This document shows, one piece after another, positions 42,937 through 51,138 of a stretch of 64,000 nt of DNA. Position numbers and translations under genes: made by a program. Position 1 is the first letter of the stretch. The number at the start of each line of letters is the position of its first letter. The DNA comes from Candidatus Gastranaerophilales bacterium (GTDB taxonomy: Bacteria; Cyanobacteriota; Vampirovibrionia; Gastranaerophilales; Gastranaerophilaceae). A model generated the notes under the pieces. It saw only the letters and a program-made list of their open reading frames with translations. It was not told the DNA's origin and ran no database searches. The stretch lies in NCBI GenBank assembly GCA_944324225.1, contig CALUVL010000003.1, forward strand, positions 62,001 to 126,000. The letters are read 5' to 3'.

Positions 42937-43895
42937 TTGATAAAAATGCAAAAATAGCTGTTCTTTGCGGCGGCATGTCTTCAGAAGCCGAAGTTTCAAG
43001 ACGTTCTGGCAGCGGATGTTATGAAGCCTTAAAAAGACTCGGATATGCAAATGCGGAACTAGTTGAAGTTGACAAAGATATAGCGTTAAAGTTAAAGAAC
43101 GGCAAATATGATTATGCCTACAACGCACTTCATGGCAAATACGGCGAAGACGGATGTATTCAGGGACTTTTGGAAATTCTCGGTATTCCTTACACAGGCT
43201 GCGGAGTTATGGCAAGTTCAATCTGTATGAATAAAGAATTCACTAAACGAATTCTTTCAACCAATCCCGCCATTACAATGGCAAAATCAGCATTTGTTAA
43301 AAAAGGCGAAGATTTGCTTGAAAAGACAAAAGATTTAACATATCCGCTTTTTGTGAAACCTGTAAGTGAAGGCTCAAGCTTCGGGATGACAAAGGTTGAT
43401 AAAAAAGAAGATTTGAAGTTTGCTTATCAGACAGCGCTGGAATATAATAACGACGTTCTGGTTGAAGAATTTATCGACGGATTTTTTGTAACCGTCGGGG
43501 TTCTGGAGCGTGACAAAAAAATGTCTGACGGCCAAGTTAAAAAAGAAGCTTTTGCAACAGAAATTCTCGAAATCCGTCCGAAAAACGAATGGTATGATTT
43601 TGAGGCTAAATACACAAGCGGAATGTCTGATTTTATCGTGCCTTCGACAAGTTTGAATGCGGAAGTTACCGAAAAAGTTAAAAAAGCGGCGGTAGAAGCT
43701 TTTGAAACCGCAGGTTGCAGCGGCGTTGCAAGAATTGATTTTATGATGAAAGATAATATACCTTATCTTCTGGAAATAAATACAAGTCCCGGGATGACTG
43801 TTGTAAGTGATTTGCCGGCGCAGTCTGCCGCAATGGATATAAATTATGATGAACTTGTTCTTTTAATTCTAAACAGTGTGGGATTAAACAAATAA
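42915..43895 (+). CDS. ddl: D-alanine-D-alanine ligase
   Basis: A 326-aa ATP-grasp ligase making D-Ala-D-Ala. L-C-G-G-M-S-S-E-A-E-V-S (about 17), A-L-H-G-K-Y-G-E-D-G (about 72), P-L-F-V-K-P-V-S-E-G-S-S-F-G (about 144), A-R-I-D-F-M (about 273) and L-E-I-N-T-S-P-G-M-T (about 289) carry ATP and substrate sites. It overlaps murB by 22 nt. The omega-loop Tyr-Lys motif is not obvious to me, so specificity for D-Ala over D-Lac was not judged. Confidence 0.96.
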   Translation: MQNIVPVVDKNAKIAVLCGGMSSEAEVSRRSGSGCYEALKRLGYANAELVEVDKDIALKLKNGKYDYAYNALHGKYGEDGCIQGLLEILGIPYTGCGVMASSICMNKEFTKRILSTNPAITMAKSAFVKKGEDLLEKTKDLTYPLFVKPVSEGSSFGMTKVDKKEDLKFAYQTALEYNNDVLVEEFIDGFFVTVGVLERDKKMSDGQVKKEAFATEILEIRPKNEWYDFEAKYTSGMSDFIVPSTSLNAEVTEKVKKAAVEAFETAGCSGVARIDFMMKDNIPYLLEINTSPGMTVVSDLPAQSAAMDINYDELVLLILNSVGLNK

Positions 43896-43905
43896 TCGGT
43901 ATAAA

Positions 43906-44775
43906 ATGGACGGAAGCAATTACACACCAAATGAAGACGATATAACTGACGGCAGACGACTTGTTAAAAAAATGCAAAGAAGCCGTCAGATTAGAAAAGG
44001 CAGAAAAAGAAAAAATGCCTTCAGGTCTTTTTTGTGCTTTGTTGTGAATATCATTTTAATTGCAGGGTTGGTTTATCTTGCTGATATGCCTCAGTGGTAT
44101 TTGCAGAAGGATGTTTTCCTGAAAAACGATAACAATACTGTTGAAATCTTAAATAATCATATCGTATCAACTGCCAAAATTCTTACTGCATTAAAAACTG
44201 TTGATGTACCTGAAGTGCCGATATATATGGCAAAAACTGATAATTTGAAAGAAAAATTGCTTGAGTTTACACCGATAGAAGAAGTTTATATAAGACGTTA
44301 TGCATTTCCTGCAAGATTGCAGATAATTGTGAGAGAACGAGAGCCTTTTATAACAATTTCACCTGATGCGAAAGTCAAGCCGGTTGCCTTTTTTACAAAG
44401 GATGGTAAACTTATCGGAAGGGAGTATCTGCCTTTAAAATCTAATTATAAAACTCTTCTGGTGCTTTCATACGGAAATAAAGGCGATGATTATACTAAGT
44501 GGGATTTGAAAAAACTCCAGAGGCTTGAAAAAATAGCAAAGTATGTTTCCGTTTATTCAAAAGAGCAGGTTGAATATCTGGATTTGCGAAATCCGGATGA
44601 TGTTTATGTAAAAATTAAGTCAGTTAATATAAGGCTTGGAAGACTTGATGAAAATGTTTATGAAAGAATTAAGCGGATTCCGTCAATTCTTCCGCAGGTT
44701 CAGCTGGTGGATTCGAAAGTCAAGTATCTGGATTTAAGCTGGGAAAAGGTAAATTATTTGAAACTGGATGATTAG
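43906..44775 (+). CDS. ftsQ: FtsQ-like cell division protein
   Basis: A 289-aa bitopic protein. A basic cytosolic tail (about 1-42) leads to one transmembrane helix (about 43-60) and a periplasmic POTRA/FtsQ domain: L-K-E-K-L-L-E-F-T-P-I-E-E-V-Y-I-R-R, P-A-R-L-Q-I-I-V-R-E-R-E-P, and the C-terminal V-K-Y-L-D-L-S-W. FtsQ bridges FtsBL to the divisome. Its place after ddl matches division/cell-wall clusters. Confidence 0.85.
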   Translation: MDGSNYTPNEDDITDGRRLVKKMQRSRQIRKGRKRKNAFRSFLCFVVNIILIAGLVYLADMPQWYLQKDVFLKNDNNTVEILNNHIVSTAKILTALKTVDVPEVPIYMAKTDNLKEKLLEFTPIEEVYIRRYAFPARLQIIVREREPFITISPDAKVKPVAFFTKDGKLIGREYLPLKSNYKTLLVLSYGNKGDDYTKWDLKKLQRLEKIAKYVSVYSKEQVEYLDLRNPDDVYVKIKSVNIRLGRLDENVYERIKRIPSILPQVQLVDSKVKYLDLSWEKVNYLKLDD

Positions 44776-44786
44776 GAGAGAAAAGT

Positions 44787-46196
44787 ATGAAAACAGCAAT
44801 TGCACAAATAAAACTTAAAACATGCGATTTTGATTTTAACTATGAAAATATAATAAAGAATATAGAGAATATAGATTGTGATTTGTTGATTTTTCCGTCG
44901 GCTTCAATTGAAAGCCTTGGCGGTAAGGATTTGATTTACGATAAAAATTGTTTTGAAAATGAAACTGAAATGTTTGAAAAAATAGCTGGAAAGAATTATG
45001 ATAAAGCTGTTTTAATAGGAAATATTTTAATCAGAAATGGTGTTGCAGAGGCTGTTGAGTCTTTCGAGCTTGACGGAAAGAAAATCTATGTATCAGCAGA
45101 AGATTTTTCTGATGATGTAATCTGCGATTTGTATGTTCTTGCTGGTAACAGATATTTCGTAATGAATTCTTACAATCAATTTGTTGAAAGTATTCATTCA
45201 AAATCTGATTTTGTGTATGTTAATGCGCTTGGGATGGCGGATGAAAATATTTTTGCGGGCGGAAGTTTTGCCAAAAACAGAGAAAATCAGGTAGTATTGC
45301 AGGCTCCGTTGTGTGAGGAATGTGTTCAGGCTGTTGATTTTGCAAACCATGTCGAATTCAGAGAAGAAAATTTTGAAGAAAGTATTTTTAAAGTAACAAC
45401 ATTTGCTCTGAAAGAATACTGCGAAAATACCGGATTTAAAAGAGTTATTCTCGGGCTTTCGGGCGGAATTGACAGTGCTTTGACAGCGGTTCTTGCAGTG
45501 AATGCTTTAGGAAAAGAAAACGTATCAGGGGTTTTGATGCCGAGTATGTTTTCATCAGAAGGAAGCGTTAAGGATTCGCTTGCATTAGCACAAAATCTTG
45601 GAATTAAAACCGTAAAACACTCAATTACACCTTTGTTTGATAATTTTATGGAAAAAATTGCGCATGAAAGACTTCATGATTTAGCGGAAGAAAATTTGCA
45701 GGCAAGATTGAGAGCTTTGATTTTGATGTTTTTCTCAAACCGTGACGGGGCACTTCTGCTTTCAACAGGCAACAAATCAGAAGCTTCAATGGGCTATGGA
45801 ACGTTGTATGGTGATCTTGCTGGTGGATACAATCTTATCTGCGATTTGACAAAAACAAATGTCTACAAACTTTCAAACTACATAAACCGAAACGGAGAAA
45901 TTATTCCGCAGGAAATTATTGATAAAGCACCTTCAGCAGAACTCAGACCGAACCAGAAGGATCAGGACAGTCTGCCTGAATATGCAGTGCTGGATGATAT
46001 AATTGAGATGTATGTCGAACAAATGAAACCGCTTGATGAAATTTATCAGAAATACGGCAAAGCACTGGTTGATGATACGGTTAAAAAGATATACCGTGCG
46101 CAATTTAAACGCAAGCAGTGCTGTTTGGGTGTCCGGCTTACCGAGCGTTCATTCACAAACGGGGTAAACTATCCGATAGTTGAAAGGTTTTACTAA
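44787..46196 (+). CDS. nadE: NAD+ synthetase with degenerate glutaminase domain
   Basis: A 469-aa NadE. The C-terminal half is intact: L-G-L-S-G-G-I-D-S-A (about 225-234, PP-loop) and S-T-G-N-K-S-E (about 325), followed by a PxER-style end. The N-terminal nitrilase-like domain is short (about 190 residues against roughly 270) and has lost its triad. Where P-E-L is usual it reads P-S-A-S-I (about 32-36). The Lys segment is deleted. The loop with the catalytic Cys is missing, C-D-L-Y-V-L aligning to a later strand. It probably uses ammonia rather than glutamine. Confidence 0.88.
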   Translation: MKTAIAQIKLKTCDFDFNYENIIKNIENIDCDLLIFPSASIESLGGKDLIYDKNCFENETEMFEKIAGKNYDKAVLIGNILIRNGVAEAVESFELDGKKIYVSAEDFSDDVICDLYVLAGNRYFVMNSYNQFVESIHSKSDFVYVNALGMADENIFAGGSFAKNRENQVVLQAPLCEECVQAVDFANHVEFREENFEESIFKVTTFALKEYCENTGFKRVILGLSGGIDSALTAVLAVNALGKENVSGVLMPSMFSSEGSVKDSLALAQNLGIKTVKHSITPLFDNFMEKIAHERLHDLAEENLQARLRALILMFFSNRDGALLLSTGNKSEASMGYGTLYGDLAGGYNLICDLTKTNVYKLSNYINRNGEIIPQEIIDKAPSAELRPNQKDQDSLPEYAVLDDIIEMYVEQMKPLDEIYQKYGKALVDDTVKKIYRAQFKRKQCCLGVRLTERSFTNGVNYPIVERFY

Positions 46197-46272
46197 TCCG
46201 GTACCCAAAATCCTTTAAGTGGTGGATTTAAAGCTATTTACAAATTCGTGGAATTATATTATATTTAAGGAT

Positions 46273-47055
46273 ATGGAATTAACAGTATTAGTAGACAATA
46301 ATACACAAAAAGATTATGATTTGCTGGCTGAGTTCGGGCTTTCTATATTGATAGAAGACGATTTTCACAAAGTGCTTTTTGACTGCGGATACAGTGATGT
46401 ATTTATCAAGAATGCATATCATATGAATATTGAACTTGGTGATGTGACTGATATTGTTCTTTCTCACAGTCATAACGATCATACCGGCGGTTTTTTATGG
46501 CTTCAGAATTTGTATAAGAAGCTTCTGAAAGTCGGCTTTGTTATAAATAATAAAAGGTTGATTGTACATCCGTATGTTTTTCAGCCGCATTATGATGAAA
46601 ATTTTGAAAATATCGGTTTTCCCGGGGATGAAAATTCAATAAGTGACTTTTTTGATATAACTTATACAAAAGAGCCTTATCATATAACGGAAAATCTTAT
46701 ATATCTTGGCGAATTCCCTGTATCTGACAGCAGTGAAGATCCGGATGAATCTGCGCTTGTTTACACTTCGCCTAAGGGGCTTGTGATAATTTCAGCTTGC
46801 TCTCATGCAGGGCTTGTAAATATTGTTGAATATGCTAAAAAGGTTACAAACCAGCATAAAATATATGCAATTTTTGGCGGGATTCATTTGTTAGAAAAAT
46901 CAGATACAGAGGTTAAAAAACTTGGAATTTATCTTCAGCGTCAGGGTGTGCAGATGCTTTATCCATGTCACTGTTGTGATTTAAGAGCAAAAATTATTCT
47001 CTCCAAATACGTTCCTGTAAAAGAAGCATATTCCGGATTTAAAATGACGGTCTGA
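46273..47055 (+). CDS. MBL-fold metallohydrolase
   Basis: A 260-aa metallo-beta-lactamase-fold protein. The start M-E-L-T-V-L-V-D-N-N-T is the usual opening of one subgroup. S-H-S-H-N-D-H-T-G-G (about 70-79) is the HxHxDH metal site; further His occur in S-A-C-S-H-A-G (about 178) and P-C-H-C-C-D (about 236). The open frame begins at GTG 46219, but the family start is ATG 46273, which has AAGG close by. Substrate unknown. Confidence 0.88.
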   Translation: MELTVLVDNNTQKDYDLLAEFGLSILIEDDFHKVLFDCGYSDVFIKNAYHMNIELGDVTDIVLSHSHNDHTGGFLWLQNLYKKLLKVGFVINNKRLIVHPYVFQPHYDENFENIGFPGDENSISDFFDITYTKEPYHITENLIYLGEFPVSDSSEDPDESALVYTSPKGLVIISACSHAGLVNIVEYAKKVTNQHKIYAIFGGIHLLEKSDTEVKKLGIYLQRQGVQMLYPCHCCDLRAKIILSKYVPVKEAYSGFKMTV

Positions 47056-47091
47056 TAAATAGTGACTTATATGGCGATACTATTAAAAGTT

Positions 47092-47159
47092 CGTCATTCT
47101 GAGGGCATTGCCCGAAGAATCTTATTTATTTAGATACTTCGCTAACGCCCAGTATGACG
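47092..47159. repeat. REP-like imperfect palindrome
   Basis: A 68-bp element with outer arms CGTCATTCTGAGGGC / GCCCAGTATGACG and inner arms CGAAGAATCT / AGATACTTCG. Words of the same type (CGTCAT..., CGAAGAATCT, ...GATGAC) recur at 60588-60853, so it is a dispersed repeat family. It lies in an intergenic gap and overlaps no gene. Confidence 0.7.
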
Positions 47160-47205
47160 ATGTTTTGAAAATTTTTGCGGAATTTGCTATATTGGTTCTG
47201 TATTT

Positions 47206-47895
47206 TCATGGCAGGGTTGTAAAATATTTCGGGTCATACAGAGCTTTTATTGTGCAAGCGGCCCCGTTTAGTCCATTTGATGAAGTTTTGGAACAATAAG
47301 TTTCCTCATTTTCATACAAAGTACCTTCTGCCCCCATCGGCACCAGAACACCTACAGGGCCTTTGTCAATAATTTGAAACATAAATAAATCATGCCCTAA
47401 TGCATTAGGACGTTTTGCACGGCCGTTCACGTCTACACTTATAATAACCTTGCTGTCAGTAGCCCTTTTTTCAAATGTTATCAAGGCTCCGTCCATTGTA
47501 TAAAACTGTCCGTTATCAAAATATGCAGATGGTAAATAAGAAGAGGTTTTAGTATAATTTGTATATTTGCTGTCATTTTGATTTTTAGGGAAACACCACA
47601 TGTCATATTCAGGCAAACCCTCCGGCATATTGTCGCATCTTTTATTTATTTTATAAATTTTAGAAAAATAATCATACATAGTTGTGCCTGCCGGAAGACA
47701 TGAAGTATGAGTGCACACATCCTGCGACTGCAAGTGGTTTATGGCCTGCGTCAAAAGCGAATACTGTTTTTTAAAAGCGGCCTCAAGTTCTTTATTCTTT
47801 GCGTTATTAATCAGTGTTGGCAATGTCATTGCTGCAACAAGTCCTATTATCCCGATGGTAATCAAAACTTCCGCCATAGTAAAACCTTTTTGCAT
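47206..47895 (-). CDS. Type IV pilin-like protein 1
   Basis: A 229-aa prepilin/pseudopilin. The short leader M-Q-K-G and F-T-M-A-E-V-L-I-T-I form the prepilin-peptidase site (cut after Gly4), followed by the hydrophobic pilin helix with the +5 Glu, to about residue 30. The globular part has six Cys or more (C-T-H-T-S-C, C-D, W-C-F, E-T-Y-C, A-A-C). It is exported to a type IV pilus or type II secretion-like assembly. It is divergent from the XRE gene at 47993; the shared intergenic region carries two palindromic sites. Confidence 0.85.
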   Translation of the reverse strand: MQKGFTMAEVLITIGIIGLVAAMTLPTLINNAKNKELEAAFKKQYSLLTQAINHLQSQDVCTHTSCLPAGTTMYDYFSKIYKINKRCDNMPEGLPEYDMWCFPKNQNDSKYTNYTKTSSYLPSAYFDNGQFYTMDGALITFEKRATDSKVIISVDVNGRAKRPNALGHDLFMFQIIDKGPVGVLVPMGAEGTLYENEETYCSKTSSNGLNGAACTIKALYDPKYFTTLP

Positions 47896-47940
47896 TAAAA
47901 TCTTCCTCCATGCTATGTATAAGAAAATAATATCATATTT

Positions 47941-47993
47941 TACGTATTAACAGTACGTATATTTAATAAAAATTTACGTATAGACTGTACGTA
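47941..47993. promoter_or_regulatory. Tandem TACGTA-N7-TACGTA operators
   Basis: Two copies of TACGTA-N7-TACGTA lie at 47941-47959 and 47975-47993, 34 bp apart. The last base of the second copy is the A of the XRE gene's ATG. Site spacing and position fit binding by the XRE protein. It would block its own start and also reach the divergent pilin promoter. Confidence 0.75.
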
Positions 47994-48217
47994 TGAAATC
48001 CGAATTCTATCAAAAATTGGGTCGAAATATTAAACACAGACGCAAAACTCTTGGCCTTACACAGCAGGAGCTGGCCGATAAAATGGATATTTCGCTTAAT
48101 TTCATGGGAAAAATTGAAGTTGCTTTTTCCAAACCTTCCCTTGACACTCTGATAGAATTCGCTGATGCTCTGGAAACTACAGTCAGCGATCTTACAAATT
48201 TTGATAACGAAAATTAA
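47993..48217 (+). CDS. XRE regulator paired with pilin-like gene 1
   Basis: A 74-aa helix-turn-helix protein: L-G-R-N-I-K-H-R-R-K-x-L-G-L-T-Q-Q-E-L-A-D-K-M-D-I-S and a conserved recognition helix, then L-D-T-L-I-E-F-A-D-A-L. It starts inside the downstream operator and is divergent from the pilin-like gene, so it probably controls both. There is no convincing ribosome site, which fits a leaderless or tightly repressed start. Downstream is rpmI. Confidence 0.85.
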   Translation: MKSEFYQKLGRNIKHRRKTLGLTQQELADKMDISLNFMGKIEVAFSKPSLDTLIEFADALETTVSDLTNFDNEN

Positions 48218-48264
48218 CAATCCCTTGCAAATTAATGTTTTCCGTAATAAAATCATAATTGCCG

Positions 48265-48302
48265 AAAGTTTTATGGCTTTGGTATGCCTGAAACTTTTTA
48301 GT
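48265..48302 (+). promoter_or_regulatory. rpmI-rplT leader hairpin (possible attenuator)
   Basis: AAAGTTT-TAT-GGC pairs with GCC-TG-AAACTTT (48265-48297) and is followed by a short T-run, just before the rpmI ribosome site. L20 of other bacteria represses through leader structures; here the link is inference. infC, the usual first gene, is not upstream. Confidence 0.5.
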
Positions 48303-48330
48303 AACTTACCAACAAATAAAGGAGAAGAAA

Positions 48331-48540
48331 ATGCCAAAAATGAAAACACACAGATCTGCTGCTAAACGCTACAAAGTGACAGCAACAGGTAAAATCACCA
48401 GAAGAAAAGCAGGTATAGGCCACTTGCTCCAACACAAATCTTCAGCCAGAAAACGCAGACTTTTCAAGGTTGAACAGATTTCAGATGCACAGGTAAAATT
48501 GGTATCTCACGAGTTACCATACAAGAAGTATTCAAGATAG
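48331..48540 (+). CDS. rpmI: 50S ribosomal protein L35
   Basis: A 69-aa basic ribosomal protein. [14 protein letters not shown] at the start and [13 protein letters not shown] are family hallmarks. AAGGAGAAG precedes the ATG. Followed 9 nt later by rplT. Confidence 0.97.
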   Translation: MPKMKTHRSAAKRYKVTATGKITRRKAGIGHLLQHKSSARKRRLFKVEQISDAQVKLVSHELPYKKYSR

Positions 48541-48549
48541 GAGCAAATA

Positions 48550-48900
48550 ATGAGAATTAAACGTGGTAATGTTAGTCGTAAAAGACATAAAAAAATATTA
48601 AAACTTGCTAAAGGCTTTATTGGTGCAAGAAGCAGAATCTTTAAAGTAGCTAATATCGCTGTTATGAAAGCTTTGAAATATGCTTACCGTGACAGACGTG
48701 CTACAAAACGCAATATGCGCCGTTTATGGATCGTCAGAATTAATGCCGCTGTCAGAGAACGCGGCATGAGCTATTCAAGATTTGTTAACGCTTGCAAAAA
48801 AGCTAATATTATTGTAAACAGAAAAATGCTTGCTGATATGGCTGTAAGAGATCCTGAAGCATTTCAGGTAGTTTTTGACGCTGTAAAAGCTGCAAAATAG
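48550..48900 (+). CDS. rplT: 50S ribosomal protein L20
   Basis: A 116-aa rRNA-binding protein needed early in 50S assembly. [18 protein letters not shown] (about 5-22), [16 protein letters not shown] and N-R-K-M-L-A-D-M-A are all typical. Confidence 0.97.
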   Translation: MRIKRGNVSRKRHKKILKLAKGFIGARSRIFKVANIAVMKALKYAYRDRRATKRNMRRLWIVRINAAVRERGMSYSRFVNACKKANIIVNRKMLADMAVRDPEAFQVVFDAVKAAK

Positions 48901-48928
48901 TTTGCAAAAACAAAAATCAAAATTAAAA

Positions 48929-48961
48929 AAGTCCGTTCATTACTTGTGAGCGGGCTTTTTA
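48929..48961 (+). terminator. rpmI-rplT terminator
   Basis: AAGTCCGTTCA pairs with TGAGCGGGCTT (11 bp with G-U wobbles) around TTACTTG, then T5. Confidence 0.85.
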
Positions 48962-49076
48962 AATGCGAAATATTTGCATTGAGGCTTAATAAAACTTAAT
49001 AAATTAGCAGGAAAAGTCAATTTTATAACTAAGAAATACTTTATATATATGCAGGGTAAAATTTGGAGTAACCAGA

Positions 49077-49265
49077 ATGAGTTTGAAAGAAAATTATTTA
49101 GCAAGCGGGTTGGCTTGCCAGAATCTTGGTGACTGTTCACTTTGCGGGATGCAGATTATTCCAGACTCAGAGCATGAACAGGCGCAAAAAAAAGAAGTCA
49201 AACCTAAAAAAACAATCTCATTAAGAGAATTGCTTAACAAATTCAAATCAGATGATGCAGCTTAA
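49077..49265 (+). CDS. Small cysteine-containing protein, unknown
   Basis: A 62-aa protein. The N-terminal half holds C-Q-N-L-G-D-C-S-L-C-G-M (about 14-25; three Cys in C-x5-C-x2-C); the C-terminal half is Lys-rich and ends in an amphipathic helix (L-R-E-L-L-N-K-F-K). TTGGAGT lies 8 nt before the ATG. No family recognised. It may bind metal or an iron-sulfur cluster, but three Cys are too few to say so. Confidence 0.6.
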   Translation: MSLKENYLASGLACQNLGDCSLCGMQIIPDSEHEQAQKKEVKPKKTISLRELLNKFKSDDAA

Positions 49266-49292
49266 AAACTGTGTTAAAACCGGAGAACAATT

Positions 49293-49628
49293 ATGCCGTC
49301 AACAGTAGATGATTTTCAAATGCCGATAATGTACAAAGATCTCAGGGATCCTAATATGGGTATGATGATGCCCGGATTTGGCATGTTTAATACGAATTTT
49401 CTCGGCGGTATAAGGATGCCAAGAGAACTTACAAGAGATGAATTTGTAAATAAGACAAGAAGTATAAAAGAAGCAGGAACATTGAAAAAAGTCGGACTTG
49501 TTCTTCTGGCATTAGGCTCAGCTTTTGTGCTAAAAAAACAAGGGGCTTTTAAATGGGTTTCCAAGCAGGCGAGCGGTGTGAAAGATTGGTTCAAAGGGTT
49601 ATTCAAATCAAAGCCCAAGACACCGTAA
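49293..49628 (+). CDS. Small membrane-associated protein, unknown
   Basis: A 111-aa protein. The N-terminal half is Met/Gly/Pro-rich (M-G-M-M-M-P-G-F-G-M-F) and ends near L-G-G-I-R. A hydrophobic helix (V-G-L-V-L-L-A-L-G-S-A-F-V-L, about 69-82) and a basic tail rich in Lys and Trp (about 84-111) follow. It lies 27 nt after the Cys-containing small gene and may share its transcript; CCGGAG precedes the ATG. Confidence 0.6.
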   Translation: MPSTVDDFQMPIMYKDLRDPNMGMMMPGFGMFNTNFLGGIRMPRELTRDEFVNKTRSIKEAGTLKKVGLVLLALGSAFVLKKQGAFKWVSKQASGVKDWFKGLFKSKPKTP

Positions 49629-49661
49629 AGGTTATAGATTAGATTATGCAACCTCAATTTA

Positions 49662-49687
49662 GCGGAGAAGTTATTCTCCGCCTTTTT
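49662..49687 (+). terminator. Terminator after small membrane gene
   Basis: GCGGAGAA (49662-49669) pairs with TTCTCCGC (49674-49681) around four bases, then T5. Confidence 0.92.
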
Positions 49688-49745
49688 GTGTTATAATCAA
49701 ATAATAAAATTATAGAATTTATAACTTATAAGGAGGGAGAATTAT

Positions 49746-50246
49746 ATGGCAAAAGACTGCAGTTTTGATGTTGTATCGGAATTTGATAAACAGGAGCTTG
49801 TCAATGCTGTTGATCAGGTAAAGAGGGAAATTTCATCAAGATTTGATTTGAAAAATTCAAATTCGGAAGTTACTCTTGATGCTGACAAGTCGATTACTAT
49901 AACAACCGACGACGAGATGAAACTAAGAAATATTTATGACATTTTGCAATCAAAGCTTGTGAAAAGAAACTTGAGTATAAAAATTTTGGATCCGCAGGGA
50001 GTCGAAAATGCACTCGGCGGAAACGTCAGACAGGTTTACAATCTTAAAAAAGGTCTGACTCAGGAGCTTGCAAAGAAGATTACAGCCGATATCAAGGATA
50101 TGAAAAAGAAAGTGCAAGCCTCAATTCAAGGGGATTCAGTAAGAGTTTCCGGAAAAGACAAGGATGATTTGCAAGAGGTAATCAGAATGCTCCGTTCTAA
50201 CGAAGAAAAATACGATTATCCTCTGCAGTTTACAAATTACAGATAA
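49746..50246 (+). CDS. YajQ family nucleotide-binding protein
   Basis: A 166-aa protein of the YajQ/DUF520 family, made of two ferredoxin-like domains. F-D-V-V-S-E-F-D-K-Q-E-L-V-N-A-V-D-Q (about 6-23), S-S-R-F-D-L-K-N (about 32) and F-T-N-Y-R at the end are family marks. Some members bind cyclic-di-GMP or nucleic acid. AAGGAGGGAG precedes the ATG. Single-gene unit. Confidence 0.93.
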   Translation: MAKDCSFDVVSEFDKQELVNAVDQVKREISSRFDLKNSNSEVTLDADKSITITTDDEMKLRNIYDILQSKLVKRNLSIKILDPQGVENALGGNVRQVYNLKKGLTQELAKKITADIKDMKKKVQASIQGDSVRVSGKDKDDLQEVIRMLRSNEEKYDYPLQFTNYR

Positions 50247-50254
50247 AACAACGC

Positions 50255-50284
50255 GGCGCCGGCTTTTTAAAGCCGGCGCCTTTT
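50255..50284. terminator. Strong bidirectional terminator
   Basis: GGCGCCGGCTTT pairs with AAAGCCGGCGCC (50255-50280), then T4 and A/T-rich sequence. It ends yajQ on the plus strand and the pilin-like gene on the minus strand. Confidence 0.9.
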
Positions 50285-50292
50285 AAAACTAT

Positions 50293-51003
50293 TTAATAAG
50301 CAATTCTTTTCGGATAATCTTTCGGAACTTTCCATCCGTTTTGTTGAATGATAGCTGTGCAGTAACCTCCATTGTCAGCCTTAGCACAACCATAAGTGGC
50401 ATCATTGTATAACTGTTCCATAGAACCGTTCCATCTATACATAAAAGGCTCCAATCCCTTTTTGTATGCATGTTGCCATTCCGTAGCCTTATTAAGAGGA
50501 TAAAAAGAGAAGATAAAAGAACAAACTCCTCCTGTGGGTTCTTGTGCTTTGCTTTTTTTTAAGCATTTTTCAGCATTTTTGGGATAGAAGCTAATATCTC
50601 TGTTTTCATGCCTTGCAAAAGAGAATGCGCTTCCGTCTGCAAGGTAATACAGATAATATTTTTCTCCTGAAATTTCAATTTCCTGCACGCTAGAAATATT
50701 AAAAAATGGAGCAAGGTACAAGTCAAACGATTTTTTGTTATCCTCCTGACGGTTAATTGAGTTTCCTTCCTCATCTTTTATGTCATTATTCCAATAAGAC
50801 CAGCTTTCGGGAGGGCCGTTTTTAACAATTGACTGTAGAATGGCCTGATTGAATATTGAATAAAATTTTTGCAATCTGGTTTCTGCAATTTTATTGTTGT
50901 ATTTGCCCATTAATCCCGGCAGTGTCATAGCGATTACTACCCCTAAAATACCCAGTGTAATCAAAACTTCCGCCATTGTAAAGCCTTTTATAATTTTAAA
51001 CAT
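50293..51003 (-). CDS. Type IV pilin-like protein 2
   Basis: A 236-aa prepilin-type protein. The leader M-F-K-I-I-K-G is followed by F-T-M-A-E-V-L-I-T-L-G (cut after Gly7) and a hydrophobic helix to about residue 30. Cys occur in K-C-L-K, G-V-C-S-F and Y-G-C-A and G-Y-C-T. The globular region differs from pilin 1 beyond the helix. It is divergent from an XRE gene, as in the 47-48 kb module, with different palindromes between them. Confidence 0.85.
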   Translation of the reverse strand: MFKIIKGFTMAEVLITLGILGVVIAMTLPGLMGKYNNKIAETRLQKFYSIFNQAILQSIVKNGPPESWSYWNNDIKDEEGNSINRQEDNKKSFDLYLAPFFNISSVQEIEISGEKYYLYYLADGSAFSFARHENRDISFYPKNAEKCLKKSKAQEPTGGVCSFIFSFYPLNKATEWQHAYKKGLEPFMYRWNGSMEQLYNDATYGCAKADNGGYCTAIIQQNGWKVPKDYPKRIAY

Positions 51004-51020
51004 TATATAATCCTCTAAAA

Positions 51021-51058
51021 TTAATGTTATTAATTAAATAATATAATGTTTAACATTA
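51021..51058. promoter_or_regulatory. TAATGTT palindromic operators between pilin and XRE
   Basis: TAATGTT-T-AACATTA (51044-51058) is a perfect inverted repeat; another TAATGTT half-site lies at 51022-51028, 22 bp upstream in phase. The AT-rich gap is shared by the divergent pilin-like and XRE genes. The site differs in sequence from that of the first module. Confidence 0.65.
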
Positions 51059-51138
51059 ATTGTCAATAAAAAATTAATTAAAAACATGATTATAATTCTT
51101 TGAAAAAACTTTCATAATTTAATAAATTGGAGAAAGTT

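Noticed and set aside
47108-47299. 63-codon plus-strand frame
   Set aside because: It runs through the REP-like palindrome and then antisense of the pilin-like gene.
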